A stretch of 64,000 bases of DNA from Vulcanimicrobiota bacterium (GTDB taxonomy: Bacteria > Vulcanimicrobiota > Xenobia > Xenobiales > JADMJV01). Under the pieces are notes generated by a model. It saw only the letters and a list, made by a program, of their open reading frames with translations, was not told where the DNA came from and searched no databases. Of this stretch, positions 18,009 to 26,684 are shown in pieces; the first letter of the stretch is position 1; every line of letters starts with the position of its first letter. The translations under genes were made by a program, and so were the position numbers. The stretch is taken from the NCBI GenBank assembly GCA_019637395.1, contig JAHBVR010000004.1, forward strand, positions 322,726 to 386,725. Direction: 5' to 3'.

Positions 18009-18524
18009 AATCGCGTCGATGAGGCCGAATGCAATGGCTTCCTGGCCGGATAGATGGCGCGGCTGTTTGATGGCCGCGATCGTTTCCAGGCTCTGGCCGG
18101 TGTGATGAGCCAGCATCTTGTTGAAAGTTTCGCAAACGCTGCGCACGCGCTGAAGGTAAGCTTGAAAATCCATCCCCGCCCCATCTACTTCCGGCGGTCC
18201 CACCACAAAGTGGGCGGCGGGCGCGGCGCAACGCGCTCCGGGCTCGCCGGCCGAAACCAGCAGCGCCGCCCAGCCTTCCACCCGGCCCATGGCTACGGTG
18301 CGTAGCGCGAAGCTGGTGCCGCGCATGGCCTCATAGATGGCCATCACCGCCGAAGTGGGGCCGCCTTTACCGGTGAGGTACAGGGTGGCCGGGGAGGGAT
18401 CGGCCTCCAAGGCTTTGAGTTGGGCCGCGACCAGCAGAGCCGCTTCGTCGCTCAGCGGGTCGGCCACGTAGAGGATGCGTTCTTTGAGCAGTTTGGCCAG
18501 CATTTGCCTGGCTTGTTCGGACAT
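18000..18524 (-). CDS. ClpR-like catalytically dead ClpP paralogue
   Basis: The 174-residue protein aligns end to end with ClpP: LSDEAALLVAAQLKALEADP, LYLTGKGGPTSAVMAIYEAM, LAHHTGQSLETI and EAIAFGLIDAIL. All three catalytic residues are lost. The Ser motif GQAASMGA reads GRVEGWAA (Ser to Gly). The IHQP motif reads VVGPP (His to Gly). The RDRF region reads QPRHL (no Asp). This matches ClpR subunits of Cyanobacteria and plastids, which form mixed rings with active ClpP. It should need an active ClpP elsewhere in the genome. The stop overlaps the convergent YkgJ-type gene by 9 bases. Confidence 0.85.
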   Translation of the reverse strand: MSEQARQMLAKLLKERILYVADPLSDEAALLVAAQLKALEADPSPATLYLTGKGGPTSAVMAIYEAMRGTSFALRTVAMGRVEGWAALLVSAGEPGARCAAPAAHFVVGPPEVDGAGMDFQAYLQRVRSVCETFNKMLAHHTGQSLETIAAIKQPRHLSGQEAIAFGLIDAILD

Positions 18525-18550
18525 GGGGTTAATGTTCGCCGGCCAAATAA

Positions 18551-18574
18551 AAAAGCCCGCCGCCGCGGGCTTTT
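18551..18574 (-). terminator. Intrinsic terminator hairpin, bidirectional
   Basis: AAAAGCCCGC and GCGGGCTTTT form a perfect 10-base stem with a 4-base loop, giving a T-run on either strand. It lies between the leftward XRE gene (stop at 18601) and the leftward ClpR-like gene (start at 18524), so it should end the XRE transcript and separate the two units. Confidence 0.85.
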
Positions 18575-18600
18575 GACACCTAGGCCTTTCCTGGGTCTTG

Positions 18601-19035
18601 TTAAGCTTGGCTACCTACGGCGCGCTTTGCTCGGCGGACTTTGGGTTTTTGGTCACGGATGGTCTTCACGTAAGCGTTCAGCATCTCCGCGACTTTTCGC
18701 TGCTCACCAGCGGTCAGGTTGAACAATTCTCGGATGGCGGTGCGAAGCTCTTTTTCTAAGCACTTGTCAGCCTTGAAGTTTTCGATGCGCTCCAATAGAT
18801 CGCGCACCGGGATACGCTCCGGAGCGTAGCCCGCCACCAACAGAGTGTGGTCTACGTCGGCCTGAATGGCTCGCGCAATTTCCAACACTTTATCTTTTCG
18901 GGGTACGTATCCGTCACGCTCGATCAGAGTTACATAACTCGGATCGATGTTCGCCAACTCGGCGAGTTTACGGCGGGTTAACTGGCGAGCCTTGCGGCGG
19001 TCGCGCACGTAGTTTGCCCAGGCCTGGTTCCTCAT
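18601..19035 (-). CDS. XRE-family helix-turn-helix regulator
   Basis: The start is placed at the ATG at 19035 (MRNQAWANYVRDRRKARQ), 12 bases after AGGAGG; the longer frame upstream has no ribosome site. Residues about 8-65 form a Cro/CI-type HTH: LTRRKLAELANIDPSYVTLI, followed by ERDGYVPRKDKVLEIARAI. The C-terminal 75 residues are helical (LLERIENFKADKCLEKELRTA) with a Lys/Arg-rich tail. It is a stand-alone DNA-binding regulator of 144 residues; targets are unknown. It is divergent from the PBP4-type gene across a 436-base gap. Confidence 0.85.
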   Translation of the reverse strand: MRNQAWANYVRDRRKARQLTRRKLAELANIDPSYVTLIERDGYVPRKDKVLEIARAIQADVDHTLLVAGYAPERIPVRDLLERIENFKADKCLEKELRTAIRELFNLTAGEQRKVAEMLNAYVKTIRDQKPKVRRAKRAVGSQA

Positions 19036-19471
19036 GATTTTACTGGACCTCCTCTTGAGAGCGTTGCCAAGCATATCTGTCTGTAATTGCTCGAATGAAT
19101 TCCAACGGTTCTTGGAAGTACATTCATTCCCTCCCATTTGGTGAAATTTTCAAACAAGTGTTCGGGGTGGTCTTCACAGTCCGGTCCGCTTCCCTATGAA
19201 TAAGATTCTGTTTTTCCACCAGAAACCTTCCCGTCCTCAGACTTTTTTTCTAGTTTACCATGAAGTTTGGCAGGAGTCTGGACCCATGCAAAGCTCGTTG
19301 CGTACTGGTTTTTCTCGGGATCCATGGTTGGTCTTCCAGGAGTGGCCTGTTTATTTGACTTGGCGCTGAGAAACAGCTTGAGAAGGGGTCAATCCGCTTC
19401 AAGAACTTTCAAAGCCTTGAAAGCCCTTCCAAACGCAAGGGACTGGAGAAGCGGGGTAAAAAGTTCCTCGC
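19036..19471. other. Intergenic gap of 436 bases between divergent genes
   Basis: No credible gene is visible. The gap holds the divergent promoters of the XRE regulator and the PBP4-type gene, a T-rich stretch at 19245-19257, and AT-richer sequence than the surroundings. A TTGACT hexamer at about 19355 could be a -35 element, but no convincing -10 hexamer is spaced from it. The 99-codon frame at 19267-19566 overlaps the signal peptide of the next gene and is not supported. Confidence 0.6.
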
Positions 19472-20725
19472 ATGAAAATATTTCTTCTCTGGTTCGCCCT
19501 GGCCGCGGCAGTAGCTGCGGAACCTTTCAAGACTGTGGGCGACGTATGGAAAGCGGGCCTGGCTAATTTGCCGGGTGGCTCGGGAATGAGTTCTTCTCTG
19601 TGTGTTCTCGATGAGCAGGGGCAGACGGTGCTTGAATGGGATAGTCAGCGCTTGTTGGTGCCGGCCTCCACCTTGAAATTGGCCACCGCTACGGGCATTT
19701 TGCAGCAGGGCGGGCAGACGCAGCAATTGGTAACCCGCCTGCAGATGGTTGGTCAGCGCGTGCGCCTGGTGGGAGACTACGACCCGGAATTGACCTCGGG
19801 GGATATCGAGAATTTGGCCCTGGAACTGATTCCCAAGCTGAAAGGTCCGATTCTACTCGAAGTCACCCCACCGGACCCGGAACCTTATCCACTCGGTTGG
19901 TCTTGGGACGACCTTTCCTCCAGTTTCGCTCCCCCTTTGAGTGCGCTGGTGTTCGATCACGGGCTTGTACCTCTGAAACTGACCGCAGCTACGCAATTGC
20001 AGGTGAAGGGCCCTCCCTGGGCGCCTTCAACCGGCCTGGGCTTTCTGCCTCGCATGGGGGAGTTCGAGATGCTGGTGCTACCTGGCTGGGAGAACTGGGT
20101 CATGGCCGGGCAACTCACCCCCGGTACCGAGGAGGCCGTGACCGTTCCCATGGTGCGACCCGAGCTGGCGGCCGCCCGCCTCCTCACCGAGGTCTTCAAA
20201 CGCAATGGCGTAGCCGTGGAGGTGAGCGGTCCTCCCGGGAATTTCGGTCAGGGTGGGACCGCCATCGAGGTCAGTCACCGCAGTCGGGCCGTGCAGCAGA
20301 TGCTGGTCCAGGGTCTGGCCGAGAGCGACAATCTGGTGCTGGAATGCCTCTATCGCCGCTTCCGCCGGCCGCTGCCCGGAGCCTGGGCCGGCCAGACCTT
20401 GCGCGTGGTGGATGGTTGCGGGCTTTCCCGCTACAACCTGGTGAGTACCCGCCAGTTGGTGCAGCTTTTTCAGAGCGAGCCGGCACTGGTGGATTATCTG
20501 CCCCGGGCCGGGGTGGACGGCACCATGAAACGCCGGGCCGCCGAAGGGCAGTTGCGCGCCAAGACCGGTACCATGAGTGGGGTCAGCGGGTTGGTGGGCG
20601 AGTTCACCGGAGTGAGCGGTAAACGCTATCGTTTCGCTCTTCTGCTCAACGGTTTCGTGGGCCCGGCCGCCCCTTTCAAGAAGGCGGAGGATGATCTGGT
20701 CGGGCTACTGGTCAAAAATCTGTAG
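19472..20725 (+). CDS. dacB: PBP4-type D-alanyl-D-alanine carboxypeptidase (peptidase S13)
   Basis: The 417-residue protein has a signal peptide (MKIFLLWFALAAAVAAE). The penicillin-binding motifs are in place: SxxK at S66-K69 in VPASTLKLATA, SxN at S285-N287 in ESDN, and KTG at K364 in RAKTGTMSGVSGLVG. The large insert between the first two motifs is typical of S13/DacB enzymes. It trims or cross-cleaves peptidoglycan stem peptides in the periplasm. It lies 44 bases upstream of a same-strand esterase gene. A VanX-type dipeptidase 7 kb away acts on related D-Ala substrates, but no link is shown. Confidence 0.93.
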   Translation: MKIFLLWFALAAAVAAEPFKTVGDVWKAGLANLPGGSGMSSSLCVLDEQGQTVLEWDSQRLLVPASTLKLATATGILQQGGQTQQLVTRLQMVGQRVRLVGDYDPELTSGDIENLALELIPKLKGPILLEVTPPDPEPYPLGWSWDDLSSSFAPPLSALVFDHGLVPLKLTAATQLQVKGPPWAPSTGLGFLPRMGEFEMLVLPGWENWVMAGQLTPGTEEAVTVPMVRPELAAARLLTEVFKRNGVAVEVSGPPGNFGQGGTAIEVSHRSRAVQQMLVQGLAESDNLVLECLYRRFRRPLPGAWAGQTLRVVDGCGLSRYNLVSTRQLVQLFQSEPALVDYLPRAGVDGTMKRRAAEGQLRAKTGTMSGVSGLVGEFTGVSGKRYRFALLLNGFVGPAAPFKKAEDDLVGLLVKNL

Positions 20726-20769
20726 CCGTTCAGTACCTTTTCAGTACGTCCAGGTATCGTGATCCCACG

Positions 20770-21861
20770 ATGAAGAGAGTCTACTACCACAGCGGCTTTC
20801 AGAAGCCCAGCCTTCACTGGCGACGTCGGGGGGAAAGTGTCTTTCAGGTCAGCCTGATGCAGCGTGAGGGAGCCGGACGCAACGCCCAGGAGCATCTTTG
20901 GGCCTGCGCTCTGGCCGTGGATGCCCTGGAGGTGGTCGAGTTCTATATCGCTGACGGTGCCCGCCGTGATCCTTCCAATCGTTGGTATGAGAGCCGCACC
21001 AGCCTCAGCTTTTTGCAGGATGGCGAACTCTTCACCTATCGGCCCGCCGCCCGCGTGGAAAAGCCTCGCCGCGCTTACAGCACGGGTGCTCCGCCCTGTC
21101 TCTACTCGCATCATCTTGGCGAAAACCGCAGCTTCCGCGTCTACTTGCCCCGTGGTTACCGCCAGCATCTCTCGCGCCGTTACCCGGTCATCTATCTGCA
21201 GGACGGTCAGAATATTTTCGAATCCGGCTCTTTCGGCAGTTGGCAGGCCCAGCGTTCGCTGGATCGGGGCATCCGCCGCGGCGAGGTGGAAGAAGTCATC
21301 GTAGTGGCCGTCGACCACACCGCCGGCCGCTGGGATGACTACGTTCCCGCCGAAGACGGCGGAGCCAACGAGCGCTACGCCCGCTTTCTGAGCCAGGAAC
21401 TCAAGCCCCACATCGATCGCACCTTCCGCACCCGCACCGGTCCGCAGGATTGCGCTCTGTTAGGTTCCAGCCTGGGCGGCGTGGCCGCTCTGAGCATCGC
21501 CTGGGACCACTTTCACCAGTTCGGTAAAGTGGCTTCGCTGTCGGGTTCCTGGTGGCTGAAGAAGTTTCAGCAGCGCATGCTGGGCCAGACCCGCCGCCCG
21601 CTCAAGATTTACGTCGACTCGGGCAATTCCGGCCCCTACAACGATTGCATCCACCACACCCTGGCCCTGCGCGACGATCTGCAGACCCGGCTGGGCTACC
21701 AGATGGGACAGGACCTGTGCCACGTGGTCGGCGACCAGCAGGCCCACACCGAAGGGGCCTGGGGCCACCGCCTGATCTTCGCCCTGCGCTTTCTCTTCCC
21801 GGCCGAAGGCGCCCCCGAAGAACGCGCCGAGCTGCCTTTGAGGCTGCGTAAGGCTGCCTGA
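20770..21861 (+). CDS. Enterochelin-esterase-like alpha/beta hydrolase (esterase D type)
   Basis: The 363-residue protein has an N-terminal all-beta region (about 1-95) resembling the carbohydrate-binding-like domain of Fes/IroE relatives. An alpha/beta hydrolase of the putative-esterase (PF00756) type follows: FRVYLPRGY, YPVIYLQDGQNIFE, EEVIVVAVDHT and the nucleophile elbow GSSLGG (S234). Asp and His partners are expected near YVDSGNSG and VVGDQQAHTEGAW. There is no signal peptide. The substrate is unknown; the family hydrolyses siderophore or sugar esters. A hairpin tandem array begins right after the stop. Confidence 0.85.
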   Translation: MKRVYYHSGFQKPSLHWRRRGESVFQVSLMQREGAGRNAQEHLWACALAVDALEVVEFYIADGARRDPSNRWYESRTSLSFLQDGELFTYRPAARVEKPRRAYSTGAPPCLYSHHLGENRSFRVYLPRGYRQHLSRRYPVIYLQDGQNIFESGSFGSWQAQRSLDRGIRRGEVEEVIVVAVDHTAGRWDDYVPAEDGGANERYARFLSQELKPHIDRTFRTRTGPQDCALLGSSLGGVAALSIAWDHFHQFGKVASLSGSWWLKKFQQRMLGQTRRPLKIYVDSGNSGPYNDCIHHTLALRDDLQTRLGYQMGQDLCHVVGDQQAHTEGAWGHRLIFALRFLFPAEGAPEERAELPLRLRKAA

Positions 21862-22347
21862 GCCCAGGCCTCTCCTGGAGACGGGCCCCCGCCCTGCCCG
21901 CCTGGAGCCGAGGCTTTGCCTCGCCTGCAGACGGGCCCCGTCCTGCCCGCCCGGGGCTGAGGCTTTGCCTCGCCTGCAGACGGGCCCCCGCCCTGCCCGC
22001 CCGAGGCCGAGGCTTTGCCTCGCCTGGAGACGGGCACCCCGACCTACCCGCCCGAGGCTGAGGCTTTGCCTTGCCTGCAGACGGGCCCCCGCCCTGCCCG
22101 CCTGGGGCCGAGGCTTTGCCTCGCCTGGAGGCGGGCACCCCGACCTGCCCGCCTGGGGCCGAGGCTTTGCCTCGCCTGGAGGCGGGCCCCCCGCCCTGCC
22201 CGCCTGGGGCCGAGGCTTTGCCTTGCCTGCAGACGGGCCCCCGCCCTGCCCGCCCGAGGCCGAGGCTTTGCCTCGCCTGGAGACGGGCACCCCGACCTGC
22301 CCGCCTGGAGCCCAGGCCTCGCCTGGAGGCGGGCCCCCCGCCTGGGG
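21862..22347. repeat. GC-rich tandem array of about 9.5 copies of a 49-51-base unit, each with two hairpins
   Basis: The unit begins GAGGCTTTGCCTCGCCTG and continues through GAGACGGGC, a C-rich centre and CTGCCCGCC. Copies start near 21861, 21911, 21960, 22010, 22061, 22111, 22162, 22213, 22263 and a partial near 22314. Each holds two dyads: GAGGC-TTT-GCCTC, and (GG)CGGGC with GCCCG(CC). Copies vary at a few positions (GAGACGGGC or GGAGGCGGGC; Y changes in CCTGGGG or CCCGAGG). The array fills the whole gap between two convergent stop codons. It could act as a bidirectional transcription block or a recombination-prone mini-satellite. Confidence 0.9.
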
Positions 22348-22839
22348 TCAGTCTCGGGGGAGGTCGATTCGCACCTGGCTCACGACTCCTTGGGAGAGTA
22401 CCGTGATGGTTACTTCTGGGAACTTCCAGGTGGTGTCTTCGAGCCAATGGGTCTGCTCGGAGCGGAACGGTCTGCCGAGAAATTCAACTGAGCTGAGGGG
22501 GCGGCCCGCATCCAGCTGATAGTCTTTGCTGCCCACAGCCAGACTTGTGCCCCACACGCTGCAAACGAGCGATTTTTCAAAAATCACCTGAAGCATGGGA
22601 AGGTCTGGGGGCTTGGACTTTCCCCAGGTCCAGACGGTCACATCCTCGCGCATTTTAGGGTAGTAACTTTCGACGTCATCGGGTTTGCCGACCACCTGGA
22701 GGACCTGAGCTTCGTCGTAACCGAGATGGACTCCGTGCACCGCGCAGTTGGCGCGGGTGGGCAGCATCTTCGGTGCCTGCCTCCACGACCACAGCGAGGT
22801 GGCCAGCAGCACCAGGAGCAACGGGAAGAACCTCTTCAC
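22348..22839 (-). CDS. Secreted or anchored small protein with BamE/SmpA-like motif
   Basis: The 163-residue protein starts at GTG 22839 (KRFFPLLLVLLATSLWSWRQ, a signal peptide or anchor). HGVHLGYDEAQVLQVVGKPD resembles the helix-turn of BamE/OmlA-like and related lipoprotein-fold domains, where LGxSxxEVxxxLGxPD is common. The rest alternates strands (VTVWTWGKSK, LQVIFEKSLVCSVWGTSLAV) and ends near VVSQVRIDLPRD. No catalytic motif is present. It is downstream of the papain-like gene on the same strand with a 35-base gap and may share its transcript. Confidence 0.6.
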   Translation of the reverse strand: MKRFFPLLLVLLATSLWSWRQAPKMLPTRANCAVHGVHLGYDEAQVLQVVGKPDDVESYYPKMREDVTVWTWGKSKPPDLPMLQVIFEKSLVCSVWGTSLAVGSKDYQLDAGRPLSSVEFLGRPFRSEQTHWLEDTTWKFPEVTITVLSQGVVSQVRIDLPRD

Positions 22840-22874
22840 ATGGCGCCGTTTTCAGCACTTGCGCCGGGAAGCCT

Positions 22875-23840
22875 CTAGTTGCTGGTGATGTGGCCGGCCA
22901 TGACCTGGCGCTGCTGGCCGTTTTCGAGCACTCCCATGTTGGTGGCGTAGTGGTCGAAGGCGTCTTCATTGCCCTGGCTGTAGAACATCTGCGGCTGGTT
23001 GGTTTTGGGGGCCGGGTCGTAGACGTAGGTTTTGCCGTCTTTGTCTTTGCCCACCACCACGAAATGGTCGAGGTTCTGGCCATCGCCTTGGTGGGCCACG
23101 AATTTGACGAAGCTTTGTCCGGGTTTGAGGTTGTCGATTCGGTCGTAGGTCTGACTGCCGTCTTCTTCGACCTGGTTGCCGTTCTTGGTGACCTTGCGGC
23201 CGTTGACTTCGGAGAAGGCGGAGTTTTCCTCGACCTTACCGGAGAGCTCGCGCTGCATCTTGGAGAGGGCCTCGGCTGACATACCGGGTTTGTCGCCGGT
23301 GTGGTAGGTCTCGTACATCATGTGCTGCAGCTTGCTCAGGTCCTCGTGGGTGGCCTGACTCGGTCTGGCCTTCAGGCGTTGCTGAATTCCCTCGATGTCG
23401 TCCTTGAATTTGGGGTTGGCCTGGGCCAGCTTGCCGGCTAACTTATCGGTCGCTTCCGGGCCGCTCATCACGGCCTGACCCAGAACGGCGGCCGGACCAC
23501 AGCGATTTTCCTGCTCCTGTTGGCTGCCCGGGCCGCCATACTGGCTCTGGCCGTTGAGGATCTTGGCGCCGTCCCATTTGCCGTCGCCGCCCACCAATTT
23601 CTCCGAGCCGTTGGTTACGTGGGGATTCTCGGCGTAGTCGGGTTTGCTGGGCAGGGGAGCGGGCTGGGGCTGGGGAGGGGCCTGTGGCTGGGGGGCCACG
23701 GCCGCCGGCGGCTCGCTTTTGGGACCCAGGGCGCTGTTGGCTTTCTCGGCCAGCCATTTGCCGACCACCACCGGCGCCGTGATGGGATTGGTCAATCCGG
23801 CTACCGTTGCTACTTTGCCTGCCCAGCTTGGAACTTCCAT
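22875..23840 (-). CDS. Papain-like (C39-type) cysteine peptidase-fold protein with Pro-rich N-terminus
   Basis: The start is the ATG at 23840 (MEVPSWAGKVATVAGL) with GAGGG upstream. The first 80 or so residues are a hydrophobic stretch, then a Pro/Gln linker (APQPQAPPQPQPAPLPSKP). The rest has an RCGPAAVLGQAV helix start with candidate nucleophile C114, LDHFVVVGKDKDG with H259 and YVYDPAP with D275. This is the Cys-His-Asp order and spacing of papain-fold peptidases and transglutaminase-like enzymes. A Gln before Cys (oxyanion) may lie in QQEQENRCGP. No classical signal peptide is seen. It could be a peptidase, an amidase or an exported effector. Confidence 0.6.
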   Translation of the reverse strand: MEVPSWAGKVATVAGLTNPITAPVVVGKWLAEKANSALGPKSEPPAAVAPQPQAPPQPQPAPLPSKPDYAENPHVTNGSEKLVGGDGKWDGAKILNGQSQYGGPGSQQEQENRCGPAAVLGQAVMSGPEATDKLAGKLAQANPKFKDDIEGIQQRLKARPSQATHEDLSKLQHMMYETYHTGDKPGMSAEALSKMQRELSGKVEENSAFSEVNGRKVTKNGNQVEEDGSQTYDRIDNLKPGQSFVKFVAHQGDGQNLDHFVVVGKDKDGKTYVYDPAPKTNQPQMFYSQGNEDAFDHYATNMGVLENGQQRQVMAGHITSN

Positions 23841-23940
23841 TGTCACGCCCTCGCTCTCTTTGGCCGAGAATAGACATTCATCGTTAATCGGGTCTTGTCC
23901 ACGCCAGGAGAATGTAAACAAAGAGTTAACTTTTGCTCCT

Positions 23941-24846
23941 ATGCAGATCGGGTCGATGGGTCCTTTTCAGTCCCGGATGAGCGGAACGCAGGCGCGTTCG
24001 GCACCGGAGAAGTTGCTTTATTCCGATATTGACGACACCTTCACCACCAAGGAACTCAACGCCGAGAACCATGAGCGCATGCGCCAGTGCATGGCGGAGG
24101 CTCCGGAGCTGGCTTTCGGTTTGAGCACCGCTCGCCGCATGGAGGACGTCAAGAAGCTGGCTGATCGGCTGAAAGGCTTTCCGCTGTGTTTTCTGGGCGC
24201 CAGCAACGGAGCCGAACTTTACATCAACGAGAAAAATTTGCCCGCCGACGAGTGGCTGATGAGTCTGACCAAGGACGATCAGGATCCCACTTATCGAGCC
24301 GAGGTTGCCGGCAAGCTTCCGGGGTGGGAGCCGGTGACCGCCGTTCCGGCCGCCCTGCAACAGTGGGGCTTCGAGGAGGTCCCGGGTAAGCCCGGCGGGC
24401 GCGAGTTTCGCAATGGGGACGCCGTAGTGCTGATCTTCCCGGGCAATTCCGCCTTCAGTCTGAAAGGGGGCGAGGCCGGTCTGGGAGTCAAAATTTCACA
24501 GGCTCTACAGTCGAGCTACGCCAAACTGGGCATCGCCACCGAGGATGAGGTCAATAAAACCAAATCCGGCTACGAAATCCATCAGGTGCTGCCCCGCGAG
24601 GTTAACAAAGCCAGCCTGCTCGAGCATCTGGTGGCGCGCATTCCTTCGCTGACCACGGTCATCACCGCCGGCGATGGTCCGGCCGATAAGCAATTGCTGC
24701 CCGACCAGGTAGCCGGCCGGCCCAATCTGAGAATTGTCGCCGGCGACGGGCTGGAGCTCAAAGAGCGTCTGGGTGGTCAGGAGCAGGTGGCCTGGGTGGC
24801 CAGCGGGGATCTGGCCCCGGCTCTCAACCGCTATCTTAACTCTTAA
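23941..24846 (+). CDS. HAD-superfamily phosphatase (Cof/sucrose-phosphatase-like)
   Basis: The 301-residue protein starts at ATG 23941; a longer upstream frame overlaps the divergent gene and is rejected. Motif I is LLYSDIDDTFTTKE (D29, D31). Motif II is FGLSTAR, with a cap region over about residues 90-210. Motif IV is ITAGDGPADKQLLPDQ. The C2-cap order and SNGAELY string fit Cof-type or sucrose-phosphate-phosphatase-like enzymes acting on sugar phosphates. No strong ribosome site is visible. The stop overlaps the convergent typA stop by 11 bases. Confidence 0.8.
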   Translation: MQIGSMGPFQSRMSGTQARSAPEKLLYSDIDDTFTTKELNAENHERMRQCMAEAPELAFGLSTARRMEDVKKLADRLKGFPLCFLGASNGAELYINEKNLPADEWLMSLTKDDQDPTYRAEVAGKLPGWEPVTAVPAALQQWGFEEVPGKPGGREFRNGDAVVLIFPGNSAFSLKGGEAGLGVKISQALQSSYAKLGIATEDEVNKTKSGYEIHQVLPREVNKASLLEHLVARIPSLTTVITAGDGPADKQLLPDQVAGRPNLRIVAGDGLELKERLGGQEQVAWVASGDLAPALNRYLNS

Positions 24847-26677
24847 GGGCGGCTTCGGCTTCCTTTTCTTTCTGCTTACGGACCCGGTTGCGATCATGGG
24901 GAGAGAGCAGGGCCTTGCGCACACGGATCTTGGTGGGGGTGATCTCCACCAGTTCGTCGTCGGCAATGTACTCCAGCGCCTGTTCCAGGCTCATGCGGCG
25001 GGGCACGTTGAGCTTCACGGTTTCCTCGGCGTTGGAAGTGCGGATGTTGTTGACGGCTTTCTTCTTGCAGATGTTGACTTCCAGGTCGCCGGGACGGCAG
25101 TTCTCGCCCACGATCTGGCCCATGTAGACTTCCTCGCCGGGGTCGACGAAGAAGACGCCGCGATCCTGCAGGTTCAGTAACGCATAGGAAGTGACCGGTC
25201 CGGGCTCGGAGGCAATGAGCACGCCGCGGTTGCGCGGAGCCAGCTCGCCTTTGTAGGGTCCGAAGCCGGCCGATAAGTGGCTCATGATGCCGTAGCCGCG
25301 AGTCTGGGTCAGCAACTCCGAGCGGAAGCCGATCAAACCGCGCATGGGAATGAGGAATTCCAGGCGGATCCGGCCGCTGCCGCTGCCCGTCATGTTGGTC
25401 ATTTCAGCGCGGCGCTCGCCCATGCGCTCCATGACCGCTCCCATGGACTCCTCGGGAATGTCCAGCGTCAGATTTTCCATCGGTTCCTGCAGTTCGCCAT
25501 CGACACGGCGCATGAGCACGCGCGGCGAGGAAACGGCCAGCTCGTAGCCTTCCCGGCGCATGGTCTCGAGCAGAATGGAAAGATGCAGCTCGCCGCGCCC
25601 GCAAACTTCAAAGGTGTCGGTGGAATCGCCCTGGCTGATGCGCATCGAGGGGTTGCGTTCCCCTTCTTTGCGCAGCCGGTCGCCCAACTGGCGGGAAGTG
25701 ACGTATTTGCCTTCTTTGCCGGCATTGGGGCTATCCGACACCTGGAAAGTCATGGCCAGGGTCGGCTCGTCGATGGTCAGACCAGGTAGCATGGCGGGAT
25801 TTTCTTTGTCGGTAATGGTGTCGCCCAGGCTGATTTGAGGCAGGCCGGCCAGACAGAGGATGTCGCCCACCGACGCCTGGTCGGTCTGGGCGCGCTTGAG
25901 TCCTTCGAAGCGGAAGAGATGGCTGATGCGGCCGGTCTTGAGCGTTTCCAGCGAAGAACCGAAGGCGATCTGGGCGGAACTCTTGAGAGTACCTTGCTTG
26001 ATGCGCCCGATGGCCAGACGGCCGATATAGTCGTCGTAATCCAAGCTGGTGACCATGATCTGCAGGGGAGCCTCCGGGTCCCCCTTGGGGGCGGGCACGT
26101 GCTTGACCACGGTCTCGAAGACCGGCTGCATATTTTTCATTTCATCGCCCAAGTGGTGGCCGGCGATACCGGAACGGGCCGAGGCGTAGACGATGGGAAA
26201 ATCGATTTGCTGATCGTTGGCGCCCAGTTCGATGAAGAGCTCCAGCACTTCGTCGACCACCTGCTCGGCGCGCGCGTCGGGGCGGTCGATTTTGTTGATC
26301 ACCAGAATGGGAACCAGGCCGTAGTGAAGAGCTTTCTGCACCACGAAACGAGTCTGGGCCATGGGGCCTTCGGCCGCGTCCACCAGCAAGAGAGCGCCGT
26401 CCACCATGTCCAGGATGCGCTCCACCTCGCCGGAGAAGTCGGCGTGGCCGGGGGTGTCCACGATGTTGATGGTGTGTTCGCCGAACTGGATCGAGGTGTT
26501 CTTGGAAAGAATGGTGATGCCGCGCTCGCGCTCCAGGTCATTGGAGTCCATCACTCGTTCGGTCATTTCCTGATTCTGGCGGAACACCCCCGACTGGCGG
26601 AGCAGCGCGTCCACCAGGGTGGTCTTGCCATGGTCGATGTGAGCGATGATGGCGATATTGCGGAGATGAGAAGACAT
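24836..26677 (-). CDS. typA: Ribosome-associated GTPase TypA/BipA
   Basis: The 613-residue start at ATG 26677 ([20 protein letters not shown]) matches the family; the frame extends 20 codons further but into the next gene. G1 is [10 protein letters not shown]2/switch I includes RERGITI, G3 is DTPGHADF and G4 is NKID ([14 protein letters not shown]). EF-Tu domain II and EF-G-like domains III and V follow, ending in the TypA C-terminal domain ([20 protein letters not shown]). It binds the ribosome under stress and helps large-subunit assembly. It lies 7 bases downstream of the beta-helix gene, so probably one operon. Confidence 0.97.
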   Translation of the reverse strand: MSSHLRNIAIIAHIDHGKTTLVDALLRQSGVFRQNQEMTERVMDSNDLERERGITILSKNTSIQFGEHTINIVDTPGHADFSGEVERILDMVDGALLLVDAAEGPMAQTRFVVQKALHYGLVPILVINKIDRPDARAEQVVDEVLELFIELGANDQQIDFPIVYASARSGIAGHHLGDEMKNMQPVFETVVKHVPAPKGDPEAPLQIMVTSLDYDDYIGRLAIGRIKQGTLKSSAQIAFGSSLETLKTGRISHLFRFEGLKRAQTDQASVGDILCLAGLPQISLGDTITDKENPAMLPGLTIDEPTLAMTFQVSDSPNAGKEGKYVTSRQLGDRLRKEGERNPSMRISQGDSTDTFEVCGRGELHLSILLETMRREGYELAVSSPRVLMRRVDGELQEPMENLTLDIPEESMGAVMERMGERRAEMTNMTGSGSGRIRLEFLIPMRGLIGFRSELLTQTRGYGIMSHLSAGFGPYKGELAPRNRGVLIASEPGPVTSYALLNLQDRGVFFVDPGEEVYMGQIVGENCRPGDLEVNICKKKAVNNIRTSNAEETVKLNVPRRMSLEQALEYIADDELVEITPTKIRVRKALLSPHDRNRVRKQKEKEAEAALKS

Positions 26678-26684
26678 TGGGGTC

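Noticed and set aside
19267-19566. 99-codon plus-strand frame in the gap before the PBP4-type gene
   Set aside because: It overlaps the signal-peptide region of the real gene in another frame, has no ribosome site and no protein-like features.
21460-22447. Repetitive Gly/Pro/Arg/Gln-rich frames on both strands of the tandem array (collagen- or elastin-like proteins)
   Set aside because: They arise because the 49-51 base repeat is open in several frames on both strands and extend into neighbouring genes; no start, ribosome site or frame preference is seen.
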